Positions 1 to 7,117 of a stretch of 34,110 bases of DNA are shown here, in pieces; position 1 is the first letter of the stretch; every line of letters begins with the position of its first letter. The stretch lies in assembly GCA_030524525.1 (NCBI GenBank), contig JAUNGI010000030.1, forward strand, positions 1 through 34,110, read 5' to 3'. Source of the DNA: Lachnospiraceae bacterium. Its GTDB lineage: Bacteria; Bacillota; Clostridia; Lachnospirales; Lachnospiraceae. A model generated the notes under the pieces. It ran no database searches. It was not told the DNA's origin and saw nothing but the letters and a program-made list of their open reading frames with translations. Both the position numbers and the translations under genes were made by a program.

Positions 1-81
1 TCTCGCACTTTTTTTTCTTGTTCGGGTGTAACACATGTATTGTAAGCCTACAATTTTTCCGTTTCCCCCTCGATTTTCCCC

Positions 82-110
82 TTGACAGCGGGCACATTCG
101 GATATATAAT
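82..110 (+). promoter_or_regulatory. perfect sigma-A consensus promoter
   Basis: TTGACA (82-87) and TATAAT (105-110) match the vegetative sigma consensus at all 12 positions with an ideal 17-base spacer. Transcription would start near 117, only about 10 bases before the terminator at 126-160. The gene at 407 has its own extended -10, so the target of this promoter is unclear. It may make a very short RNA or work by read-through. Confidence 0.7.
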
Positions 111-125
111 AAGCGCGTAAACGGC

Positions 126-160
126 AAAGGTGCTGTGGAGCTTCCACAGCACCTTTTTTG
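126..160 (+). terminator. intrinsic terminator
   Basis: An arm starting AAAGGTGCTGTGGA at 126 pairs with TCCACAGCACCTTT ending near 156, with a loop of about 3 bases, followed by a run of Ts on the + strand. It either ends a gene to the left of the window or caps the short transcript from the promoter at 82-110. Confidence 0.85.
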
Positions 161-238
161 TTCCTCAGGACGCATTTCCTGCGGAACGGGGGACAGGCTT
201 TTCCCCCTGCCCTGAATTTGCCGATATCCCTATCCCAT

Positions 239-282
239 AAAAGAAGAAGCGTCGGAGTTCTGCTCCGGCGTTTCTTCTTTTT
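239..282. terminator. long hairpin, probably bidirectional terminator
   Basis: Arms 239-257 and 263-281 form a 19-bp stem with only two wobble-type mismatches and a 5-base loop. The outer part is A-rich on one side and T-rich on the other, so it can terminate in both directions. It insulates the gene at 407 from whatever lies to the left. The rest of 1-406 holds only the promoters listed here and no convincing gene. Confidence 0.75.
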
Positions 283-332
283 GCGCTTTACAAAGATTTC
301 AGATTTGCCGTATTTCTTTTTCTTTTGCACTA

Positions 333-341
333 TGCTACAAT
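333..341 (+). promoter_or_regulatory. extended -10 promoter of the gene at 407
   Basis: TG at 333-334, one base, then TACAAT at 336-341 is an extended -10 element. No good -35 box is visible upstream, where the sequence is T-rich. It would give a leader of about 60 bases. Confidence 0.45.
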
Positions 342-406
342 GACGGGAAGGAAGCAACGGCGAATACCGCCGTAATTTTGAATCTACGGAAAAGGCGAAA
401 CAAATC

Positions 407-1135
407 ATGGAGATCGAACATAAAAAAACAACCCTAGAGGACGACGCCGCCATCTATCAAAAGGGCGAGGAGCGCGAGGAAAGCAAATCCACCAAGCAAA
501 AGTGGAAAGAGCTGGACGCGAAAGGGAAATGGAACTTCTTTGTTGACTACTATCTTTTTAAGCTTATTATCCTTGCCGCCGTGATCGGACTGGTGGGCAG
601 CCTTTTATATACGACACTGAAGCCGCGCCCCGAGGAGCAGCTCTACGTCATTATGCTCGACAATATTCTCGATCTGGAAGGAACGGAGGACTATTTCGAA
701 AAGGCGATCGAGGGCATCGGCTACGACCCGGACAAGAACCGGATCATGCTGAACGATTCGCTTTCGTCCCAGTCCGCCTCCGACCTGTCCAATATCAGCA
801 CCTACGCCTTTGCCGGAACGCTGGACGTTCTGATCGCTCCGGAGAGCGCGCTGCAAAACTACGCCAAGTCGTCGCTGCTGGCTCCGCTGGAGGGACTGCC
901 GGAAGACATTCTCACCGCCATTCCCGAAGAAAACCGCTTTTATTACACGAACGAGCGAACCGGCGAGCTGCATTTTTACGGCGTCCGTCTTGACGACACC
1001 GAATTTTACAAAACGCTGAACAAGCAGGGCTATGACCGCTCCTATACGTTCGCCATTACGCAGACCGGCGAATATATGGAGAACGCCATTAAGCTGCTGC
1101 GGTATATGCTGGGACTTCCCGCCGTAGAGGAATAA
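407..1135 (+). CDS. membrane-anchored hypothetical protein
   Basis: This is a 242-residue protein that I do not recognise as a named family. The first 45 residues are highly charged (many E and K) and lack a signal peptide. One hydrophobic segment at about 49-70 is followed by a soluble domain of about 170 residues that would lie outside the cell (N-in topology). The soluble part alternates strands and helices like a substrate-binding or lipoprotein-like fold, but no motif fixes a function. The ribosome binding site is weak (an AAGG about 11 bases before the ATG). The gene is alone on its strand, with its own promoter and a terminator shared with the convergent asd gene. The call as a real gene rests on length, codon pattern and isolation between regulatory signals. 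Confidence 0.8.
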   Translation: MEIEHKKTTLEDDAAIYQKGEEREESKSTKQKWKELDAKGKWNFFVDYYLFKLIILAAVIGLVGSLLYTTLKPRPEEQLYVIMLDNILDLEGTEDYFEKAIEGIGYDPDKNRIMLNDSLSSQSASDLSNISTYAFAGTLDVLIAPESALQNYAKSSLLAPLEGLPEDILTAIPEENRFYYTNERTGELHFYGVRLDDTEFYKTLNKQGYDRSYTFAITQTGEYMENAIKLLRYMLGLPAVEE

Positions 1136-1148
1136 CCCGGCAGAAAGA

Positions 1149-1183
1149 AAAGCGGGCGACGAAGCTGCCCGCTTTCTTTTTTG
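1149..1183. terminator. bidirectional terminator between 407 gene and asd
   Basis: A GC-rich 9-bp stem (1149-1157 with 1167-1175) is followed by a T run on the + strand. The A-rich left flank gives a T-rich tail on the - strand. It lies between two convergent genes and probably serves both. Confidence 0.8.
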
Positions 1184-1229
1184 TCAGAAAATTCATTTTA
1201 CGGAAGCAAAACTGCCTGCGGGCAATTCC

Positions 1230-1280
1230 TCATATCATACCGTTGCAGGCAAGCAAAAAGGCATAGCCGATAATCTCCAT
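1230..1280 (-). CDS. possible 16-residue small ORF after asd
   Basis: Just downstream of asd, and on its strand, an ATG (1280-1278) is preceded by AGGAAAGGA at good spacing and opens a 16-codon frame ending in TGA. The peptide (MEIIGYAFLLACNGMI) is hydrophobic. It starts about 15 bases after the asd stop and before the terminator, so it would be co-transcribed. It could equally be chance: only the Shine-Dalgarno fit argues for it. Confidence 0.3.
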   Translation of the reverse strand: MEIIGYAFLLACNGMI

Positions 1281-1295
1281 TGCGTTCCTTTCCTG

Positions 1296-2390
1296 TCAGA
1301 TATACTTCTGCGCTGCCAGAAGCTCGGCGGACAAGATCGCTCCGCCTGCCGCGCCGCGCTTTGTATTGTGGGACAGACCGACAAACTTCCAATCGTAAAC
1401 GCTGTCCTCGCGCAGCCGTCCCGCGCAGACTCCCATACCGTTTTCCGTATCGCGGTCAAGCTTTGCCTGCGGCCGGTTATCCTCCTCAAAATAGGTGATG
1501 AACTGCTTGGGCGCGCTCGGAAGCTCCAGCTCCTGCGGAAGTCCCTTGAAGTTTTTCCAAGCCTCCAAAATCTGCTCCTTGGTCGGCTTCTTCTTAAAGC
1601 TTACGAAAACGGCGGCGGTGTGTCCGTCCGATACCGGCACGCGGATGCACTGGGTCGTAATAAGCGGCGCTTCCGCCTTTACGATCTGACCGTTTTCAAT
1701 GTGCCCCCAAATGCGCAGCGGCTCCTGCTCGCTCTTTTCTTCCTCACCACCGATATAGGGAATGACGTTATCGAGCATTTCGGGCCAGTCCTTGAAGGTC
1801 TTGCCCGCGCCGGAGATCGCCTGATAGGTCGTCGCTACCACAACCGTCGGCTCGAATTCGCGCAGCGCGTGCAGCATGGGCGTATAGCTCTGAATGGAAC
1901 AGTTCGGCTTTACCGCCACAAAGCCCCGCTTGGTACCCAAGCGCTTTCTCTGATCCTTAATGATCTCGAAATGCTCCGGATTCAGCTCCGGCACAACCAT
2001 CGGCACATCGGGCGTCCAGCGGTGCGCGCTGTTATTGGAAACCACCGGCACCTCCGCCTTGGCATAGGCTTCCTCGATCGCGCGGATCTCGTCCTTCGTC
2101 ATATCGACCGCCGAAAACACAAAATCGACCGTTGCGGCTACCGCCTCCACCTCGTTGACGTTCTTTACGATCAGGGGCTTTACCGCCTCCGGCATGGGCG
2201 TGGGCATTTTCCAACGGTCGCCGACCGCTTCCTCATAGGTCTTGCCGGCGCTTCTGGGGCTGGCTGCCACGGTCACGACCTCGAACCACGGATGGTTCTC
2301 CAACAATGCGATAAATCTCTGTCCGACCATTCCGGTCGCCCCAAGAATGCCGACCTTAAATTTTTCCGTTCTCCCTATCTTTTCTAACAT
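1296..2390 (-). CDS. asd: aspartate-semialdehyde dehydrogenase
   Basis: It reduces L-aspartyl-4-phosphate to aspartate semialdehyde with NADPH, the branch point to lysine/diaminopimelate, threonine and methionine, in the cytosol. The 364-residue protein has the N-terminal nucleotide-binding motif GATGMVGQRF at about 15-24, the catalytic cysteine in NCSIQ, and the C-terminal GAAGGAILSAELL segment. NCSIQ and the overall length fit the archaeal/fungal-type enzyme rather than the classical bacterial one. The ATG at 2390 is chosen because GGGAGG sits 6 bases upstream. A longer frame to 2444 lacks such a site and would cover the leader. It has its own promoter and may also receive read-through from dusB, 111 bases upstream. 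Confidence 0.95.
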   Translation of the reverse strand: MLEKIGRTEKFKVGILGATGMVGQRFIALLENHPWFEVVTVAASPRSAGKTYEEAVGDRWKMPTPMPEAVKPLIVKNVNEVEAVAATVDFVFSAVDMTKDEIRAIEEAYAKAEVPVVSNNSAHRWTPDVPMVVPELNPEHFEIIKDQRKRLGTKRGFVAVKPNCSIQSYTPMLHALREFEPTVVVATTYQAISGAGKTFKDWPEMLDNVIPYIGGEEEKSEQEPLRIWGHIENGQIVKAEAPLITTQCIRVPVSDGHTAAVFVSFKKKPTKEQILEAWKNFKGLPQELELPSAPKQFITYFEEDNRPQAKLDRDTENGMGVCAGRLREDSVYDWKFVGLSHNTKRGAAGGAILSAELLAAQKYI

Positions 2391-2417
2391 ATAATCCTCC
2401 CGGTTTGTTCTCGTCAC

Positions 2418-2433
2418 GCGGACAGATGTCCGC
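2418..2433 (-). promoter_or_regulatory. hairpin in the asd leader
   Basis: GCGGAC and GTCCGC form a perfect 6-bp stem with a 4-base loop between the asd promoter and its ribosome binding site. No T run follows, so it is not a terminator. It may stabilise the message. I see no lysine riboswitch here. Confidence 0.35.
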
Positions 2434-2444
2434 AGGTTTTTCAC

Positions 2445-2473
2445 ATTCTACTACAGGGGAACAAAGAATGCAA
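2445..2473 (-). promoter_or_regulatory. promoter of asd
   Basis: On the - strand TTGCAT (-35, 2473-2468) and TAGAAT (-10, 2450-2445) are separated by 17 bases, placing the start of transcription about 45-50 bases before the asd ATG. Confidence 0.55.
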
Positions 2474-2501
2474 GCGTTTTTTTCATTTTGCAACTCCTTT
2501 A

Positions 2502-3467
2502 TCACAGTTCTTTCCCCAGATATTTTCTCAACAGTTCTTTCAGTTCCTCATAGTTGGTAAGGAAATTGGCGTGCTGCCGCAGCTTCGCCGAGCCGGGATA
2601 GCCGCCGAAATACCATGCGACGTGCTTGCGCATTTCGCGCATCCCCATTTCCTCTCCCTTTTGCTCCGTTACCATTCGCGCATGACGCAGACACATGTCC
2701 GCTGTCTCCTGCACGGTCGGCTCCGGCAAAAGCTCGCCGGTCTCCAGAAAATGCTTGCAGCGAGCGAACAAAAAGGGATTTCCACGCGCGGCGCGCGCGA
2801 TCATAACGCAGTCGCAGCCGGTTTCCTCCAGCATCCGCAGGCACTCCTCCGGCGAGGTCACGTCGCCGCTTCCGATCACCGGAACGGACACGGCGTCCTT
2901 TACCTTGCGGATGATCTCCCAATCCGCCTTTCCGCTGTAATACTGCTCCCGCGTCCTTCCGTGTACGGCAATGGCGGAAGCGCCCGCCTGCTCCGCGATC
3001 TTGGCGACCTCCACCGCATTCGTCTCCTGAAAGCCCTTGCGGATCTTTATCGTCACGGGCTTTGGCTGCGCCGCCACCATTGCGGCGACGATCTCCCCGA
3101 TCCGCTCCGGACGCTTCATCAGCGCCGAGCCCTCGCCGTTCCCAACGACCTTGGGAACCGGGCAGCCCATGTTCACGTCGAAAAGATCGAACGGCAGAGC
3201 GCTCAGCGCCCGCGCCTGCTCCGCCAAAATTTCCGGATCTTCTCCAAACAGCTGCAGGGCGACCGGACGCTCGGCGTCGCAGGTCTTCAAAAGCTCCGCC
3301 GTATTTTTATTTCCGTACATCACGCCCTTGGCGCTGACCATCTCCGTATACAAAAGCGCCGCGCCCTGCTCCCTGCAGAGCAAACGAAATGGCAGGTCCG
3401 TTATCCCTGCCATTGGTCCCAGAGCAAGCCGCCCCGGTATTTTCACATTTCCGATAAAAAAACTCAT
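2502..3467 (-). CDS. dusB: tRNA-dihydrouridine synthase
   Basis: This FMN enzyme reduces uridines in the tRNA D-loop. The 321-residue protein starts [12 protein letters not shown], then shows [15 protein letters not shown] (about 14-28), the catalytic-cysteine motif NMGCPVPKV (C102), TIKIRKG (K141), AVHGRT (H169) and a GSGDV flavin-phosphate loop near 199, all typical of Dus proteins. DusB is the usual bacterial form next to coaX or lysyl-tRNA synthetase genes; the exact paralogue is not proven. The ATG at 3467 overlaps the coaX stop as ATGA, with GGAGGA just upstream, which favours it over an upstream in-frame ATG at 3569. The overlap indicates translational coupling to coaX. Confidence 0.93.
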   Translation of the reverse strand: MSFFIGNVKIPGRLALGPMAGITDLPFRLLCREQGAALLYTEMVSAKGVMYGNKNTAELLKTCDAERPVALQLFGEDPEILAEQARALSALPFDLFDVNMGCPVPKVVGNGEGSALMKRPERIGEIVAAMVAAQPKPVTIKIRKGFQETNAVEVAKIAEQAGASAIAVHGRTREQYYSGKADWEIIRKVKDAVSVPVIGSGDVTSPEECLRMLEETGCDCVMIARAARGNPFLFARCKHFLETGELLPEPTVQETADMCLRHARMVTEQKGEEMGMREMRKHVAWYFGGYPGSAKLRQHANFLTNYEELKELLRKYLGKEL

Positions 3468-4342
3468 TCTTCCTCCATCGCCAAGCGATTGCTCACGGCA
3501 ATCTCCTCTATCCGGGAGCGCTTTCCCAAACCGGCGTCGTTCCTCCGCGAAGATGTCTTGGGCGCGCACTTCTGATACAAGAGCTGCAGCCCCCGCAGCG
3601 TCAGATCCGGGTCGTATACGTCGATCAGCTTCGTCTCCGCCGCAATGATACGCCCCAAGCCGCCGGTCGCCACCACCTTCATTTCGGAAAGCCCGGCTTC
3701 CTCCCGCACCTTCCGGATGATGTACTCGGTCTGCCCGATGCAGCCGTAGATCAGACCCGCCTGCATACTCGTGACCGTATCCTTCGCCAGAATGGAATCG
3801 GGCTTTTCAATGCCGATCTCCGGAAGCTTGGCAGCCTCGTTCCACAGCGCGTTGGCGCTGATGCGGATGCCCGGACTCGTAATGCCGCACAGGAAGGTTC
3901 CGTCCGCCAGCACCAAGTCGTAGGTTGTGGCGGTTCCGAAGTCAATCACCATGACCGGGCCGCCGTAAAGCTCAAGCCCCGCCACCGCGTCAACCACACG
4001 GTCGGCGCCCAGCTCGCGGGGATTCGCCATCGAAATTTTCAGTCCGGTTTTTGTTCCCGCGCCCACCACGATCGGTCTTCTTTCCAGATACTTGATGATT
4101 CCGGAATTCAGCGAATGCATGATGCCCGGTACGACCGAGGCAATGATAACGTCCTGCACCTGCTCCTTTTTTACGCCTCTGGCCTTCAGCAGGTCAAGGA
4201 TCCAGATGCCGAATTCGTCCGAGGTCCGGGGCAGCTTTGTGGTCATCCGAAAAGTGCCGCTGATCGTCTCGCCGCAAAAAATACCGAAGGTCAGGTTGGT
4301 ATTGCCCACATCAACGGCAAGCAAAACAGGTTCGTTGTTCAT
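3464..4342 (-). CDS. coaX: type III pantothenate kinase
   Basis: It phosphorylates pantothenate, the first step of coenzyme A synthesis, and belongs to the ASKHA fold. In the 292-residue protein, DVGNTN (11-16) is the phosphate-binding loop, GADR (112-115) the pantothenate-site motif, and DFGTATT (134-140) the second nucleotide motif. The family usually ends near residue 260 after a segment like [13 protein letters not shown]. Here about 28 extra residues rich in R, S and E follow, in the stretch up to the overlapping dusB start. GGAGGAG before the ATG and a 3-base gap to the preceding gene make the start firm. Type III kinases are not feedback-inhibited by CoA (known for the family). Confidence 0.95.
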   Translation of the reverse strand: MNNEPVLLAVDVGNTNLTFGIFCGETISGTFRMTTKLPRTSDEFGIWILDLLKARGVKKEQVQDVIIASVVPGIMHSLNSGIIKYLERRPIVVGAGTKTGLKISMANPRELGADRVVDAVAGLELYGGPVMVIDFGTATTYDLVLADGTFLCGITSPGIRISANALWNEAAKLPEIGIEKPDSILAKDTVTSMQAGLIYGCIGQTEYIIRKVREEAGLSEMKVVATGGLGRIIAAETKLIDVYDPDLTLRGLQLLYQKCAPKTSSRRNDAGLGKRSRIEEIAVSNRLAMEEE

Positions 4343-4345
4343 GGC

Positions 4346-4681
4346 TCACTCCTCCAGCTCCTCGCCCAAAAAGAATACCTTATAGTAAAGCTCCAGCGCC
4401 TCCAAAAGCTCCCGCTTCTTTTGGCGCAGCTCCTTGATCTTCAAAACGCTGCCGATCTCGTCGAACAGCAGGTCGCCCTCGTCCGCGCTGACCTCAAATT
4501 CCAGCGTTCCGTCGTCCTCATACACAAGCGTCAAAACGCCTCCGATCTCCTCGGTATAAAGCACGCACATAATCTGAAGCTCCTGCCGGATCTGCTCCGG
4601 AAGCCCAAGGAAATCCTCGTTCAAATAATATTTTTTCTCGTAGGCGCTGCTGCCGCAGAGAACTACACGCTCCTGATACAT
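4346..4681 (-). CDS. small conserved-looking hypothetical protein
   Basis: This 111-residue acidic protein has no signal peptide or membrane segment. The first two thirds appear as beta strands (VVLCGSSAYEKKYYL, IMCVLYTEEIGGVLTLVYEDD). The last 35 residues form a charged helix (IKELRQKKRELLEALELYYK). I do not recognise a functional family with certainty. It may be one of the small DUF proteins found near coaX/argF in Clostridia. The start is not ideal: AGAGG abuts the ATG, although a GGTGG lies a little further upstream. It sits 27 bases after argF and 3 bases before coaX, so it is clearly part of the operon. Confidence 0.8.
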   Translation of the reverse strand: MYQERVVLCGSSAYEKKYYLNEDFLGLPEQIRQELQIMCVLYTEEIGGVLTLVYEDDGTLEFEVSADEGDLLFDEIGSVLKIKELRQKKRELLEALELYYKVFFLGEELEE

Positions 4682-4708
4682 CCTCTACCACCATTCCCAA
4701 GCTTCCGC

Positions 4709-5644
4709 TCAATCGCCCAACGTAGCGACCATAACCGCCTTGATTGTGTGCATCCGGTTTTCCGCCTCGTCAAAAATAACGTCCGCAAACTTCTCGAAGA
4801 TCTCCTCGGTCACCTCGTAGCCCTTGACCGCAGGCAGACAGTGGAGCAGGATCGTGGAGGCTTTTCCGGTTCGGTCAAACAGTTCCTGATTGACCTGATA
4901 CGGCTTTAACAGCGCAACGCGCTCCGCCGCCTTGTCCTCCTCGCCCATCGAGCACCAAACGTCGGTATAGAGCGCGTCCGCTCCCTTTACCGCGTCCAGC
5001 TCGTCGGTAATCGTGATGCGGCTGCCGCTCTCCTTCGCATATTCCCGACAGGTATCGACCAAACTCTGGGCGGGCCACAGCTCCTTCGGAGCCAAGATCG
5101 TAAAGTGCACGCCCATCTTTGCCGAGCCGATCATCAGGGAATTCGCCATGTTGTTCCGTCCGTCGCCGACAAAAACGAGAGAAAGTCCCTTCAGCTCGCC
5201 GAACTGTTCGCGAAGCGTCAGAAAATCCGCTAGGATCTGCGTCGGATGATATTCGTCGGTCAGACCGTTCCACACCGGCACGCCGCTGTAGCGCGCCAGC
5301 TCCTCTACGGTCTGCTGCGAAAAGCCGCGGAATTCAATGCCGTCGAACATCCGTCCCAGCACCCGCGCGGTGTCCTTGACGCTCTCCTTGTGTCCGAGCT
5401 GAATGTCCTCCCTGCCCAGATATTCCGGATGCCCGCCCTCGTCCACGCAGCCGATCGTAAACGAGCAGCGGGTTCTTGTGGAAGGCTTTTCAAAGATCAG
5501 GGCAATATTTTTCCCTTTCAGACTGCTGCCAAGAATCCCCTGTTTTTTCTTTGCTTTCAGTTCCGCCGCCAGATCCAGCAGCCCGCCGATCTCCTCCGGC
5601 GTAAAATCCTTCAACGTTAAAAACGATCTTCCCTTAATATTCAT
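4709..5644 (-). CDS. argF: ornithine carbamoyltransferase
   Basis: It joins carbamoyl phosphate to ornithine to give citrulline, in arginine synthesis or, run backwards, in the arginine deiminase pathway. The 311-residue protein carries the carbamoyl-phosphate loop STRTR (55-59), HPTQ (133-136) and the ornithine-site HCLPA (268-272), and DVWCSMGE near 228-235. These mark ornithine rather than aspartate transcarbamoylase. A DxxxSMGE-like motif is also seen in some putrescine and N-acetylornithine relatives, but the length and HCLPA favour ArgF. No other arginine gene is present in the window. It follows the SPFH gene by 24 bases and is probably co-transcribed with it. Confidence 0.92.
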   Translation of the reverse strand: MNIKGRSFLTLKDFTPEEIGGLLDLAAELKAKKKQGILGSSLKGKNIALIFEKPSTRTRCSFTIGCVDEGGHPEYLGREDIQLGHKESVKDTARVLGRMFDGIEFRGFSQQTVEELARYSGVPVWNGLTDEYHPTQILADFLTLREQFGELKGLSLVFVGDGRNNMANSLMIGSAKMGVHFTILAPKELWPAQSLVDTCREYAKESGSRITITDELDAVKGADALYTDVWCSMGEEDKAAERVALLKPYQVNQELFDRTGKASTILLHCLPAVKGYEVTEEIFEKFADVIFDEAENRMHTIKAVMVATLGD

Positions 5645-5668
5645 ATTCTCTCACAATCTCCAAAATCT

Positions 5669-6622
5669 TTAGTTTACTTCCGTATTCTCCGGCGCTTTTG
5701 CGGCGCTCTCCAAAATACCGCTTGCCAGACCCGCAAGCCCTTGGATCTCCGAAGGAATGATGATCTTCGTCGCCTTGCCGTCCGCCGCCTTGGCAAACGC
5801 CTCCAAGCTCTTTAACTGAATGACGCCGGACTGGGGAGCCGCCTCGTTCAGGAAACGAATACCGTCCGCATTTGCCTTCTGCACGGCCAGAATCGCCTCC
5901 GCCTGACCTTCCGCCTCGCGGATGGTCGCCTCTTTTCTTGCCTCGGCGCGCAGAATGGCTGCCGCCTTCTCCGCCTCCGCCTGCAAAATGGCGGATTCCT
6001 TCTTGCCCTCCGCCACGAGAATGGACGAGGTCTTCTCGCCCTCTGCGATCAGGATGGCCTCACGGCGCTCCCGCTCCGCCTTCATCTGCTTCTCCATGGC
6101 GTCGCGAATGGCTGCCGGCGGGATAATGTTTTTCAGCTCCACACGATTTACCTTAATGCCCCACGGGTCGGTGGCTTCGTCAAGGAACGTGCGCATCCGG
6201 GTATTGATCAGCTCGCGGGACGTAAGCGTCTCGTCCAGCTCCAGATCGCCGATAATATTACGAAGCGTCGTTGCGGTCAGGTTCTCGATCGCCATCATCG
6301 GACGCTCCACGCCGTACACATACAGCTTCGGATCGGTGATCTGAAAATACACGACCGTGTCGATCTGCATCGTTACGTTATCCTTGGTGATAACCGGCTG
6401 CGGGGGAAAATCCACAACCTGCTCCTTCAAAAGCACCTTCTTCGCTACCCGATCCAGAAGCGGCAGCTTGAAGTGGATGCCCACATGCCAAGTCGCCTGA
6501 TAACCGCCGAGCCGCTCGATCACATACGCCGTCGCCTGCGGCACGACCTTGATGCACGAAGAAAAAAGAAGCACCAAAATTCCGATTCCTACCAATAAAA
6601 AGATTACCTGTTCTCCAGTCAT
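5669..6622 (-). CDS. SPFH/stomatin-family membrane protein (QmcA-like)
   Basis: This 317-residue protein has one N-terminal hydrophobic segment (about 5-25), then the SPFH/Band 7 domain (about 28-190, with VPQATAYVIERLGGY, VDFPPQPVITKDNV and RVELKNIIPP). A long Ala/Glu-rich helix (about 180-255) follows, with repeated EAEKAAAILRAEARKE-like heptads that should form a coiled coil. A short glycine-rich tail ends it. The family forms large membrane-bound ring or cage assemblies in ordered lipid zones and often works with membrane proteases. The NfeD partner gene sits 9 bases upstream in the same operon, the standard pairing. The ATG follows a GGAGG-type site. Confidence 0.93.
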   Translation of the reverse strand: MTGEQVIFLLVGIGILVLLFSSCIKVVPQATAYVIERLGGYQATWHVGIHFKLPLLDRVAKKVLLKEQVVDFPPQPVITKDNVTMQIDTVVYFQITDPKLYVYGVERPMMAIENLTATTLRNIIGDLELDETLTSRELINTRMRTFLDEATDPWGIKVNRVELKNIIPPAAIRDAMEKQMKAERERREAILIAEGEKTSSILVAEGKKESAILQAEAEKAAAILRAEARKEATIREAEGQAEAILAVQKANADGIRFLNEAAPQSGVIQLKSLEAFAKAADGKATKIIIPSEIQGLAGLASGILESAAKAPENTEVN

Positions 6623-6631
6623 AACGTCCTC

Positions 6632-7087
6632 CTATTTTTCGCTTTCCTTTGGCTCCGCCGAAATCGGCTCCACCAAAACCTTTACGCCGGATATCTCCCG
6701 GACGATCACCTTGCTGCCCACCGGAATGACCGCGTCGGAAACCGCGTTTCTCGCCGTCCACTCCTGCCCCTTGAGGAACACCGCCCCGTGGGAATTGAAA
6801 TTGTCGATCGCCTCGGTCACTCTTGCAGTCTGACCGATGATGCGATTGATATTCGTCCGCTCCCGGCGCGCGTTGAACTTGTCGATAAACATGGGGCGAA
6901 GCGCCAGCAGACAGAGCACGGACACCGCCAAAAAGATCACCCACTCCGCATAGGGATTATCCACGGCAAAGGACAGCAGAAACGTGACCAGCGCGCCTCC
7001 CGCGAACCAAATGCTCGTCAGCCCCAGCGTGGCGATCTCCAACACCAGCATAACTCCGAATACGATCAGCCAAAACAGTGAACCCAT
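6632..7087 (-). CDS. NfeD-family membrane protein
   Basis: This 151-residue protein has about three closely packed transmembrane segments in the first 70 residues (starting LFWLIVFGVMLVLEIATLGL), then a soluble OB-fold-like domain at about 85-145 (IGQTARVTEAI ... GQEWTARNA ... GSKVIVREISGVKVLVEP). This is the short NfeD form lacking a ClpP-class protease domain, and its OB fold is known to contact the partner SPFH protein encoded next to it. The ATG at 7087 has GAGGAGG 7 bases upstream, which rules out the longer frame starting at 7114. Confidence 0.92.
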   Translation of the reverse strand: MGSLFWLIVFGVMLVLEIATLGLTSIWFAGGALVTFLLSFAVDNPYAEWVIFLAVSVLCLLALRPMFIDKFNARRERTNINRIIGQTARVTEAIDNFNSHGAVFLKGQEWTARNAVSDAVIPVGSKVIVREISGVKVLVEPISAEPKESEK

Positions 7088-7117
7088 TTCTCTTACCTCC
7101 TCGTCACATTCCAAAGC

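Noticed and set aside
1-343. Short + strand frames at 18-215 and 158-343.
   Set aside because: They run through two hairpin terminators and a consensus promoter and show no protein-like sequence.
2451-2486. An 11-codon frame (MKKTLAFFVPL) with AAGGAG upstream, between dusB and asd.
   Set aside because: It overlaps both boxes of the asd promoter, is extremely short, and the sequence is better explained by the promoter.
2391-2501. A lysine riboswitch or T-box in front of asd.
   Set aside because: The leader is only about 50 bases, with a single 6-bp hairpin and none of the conserved elements of either RNA.
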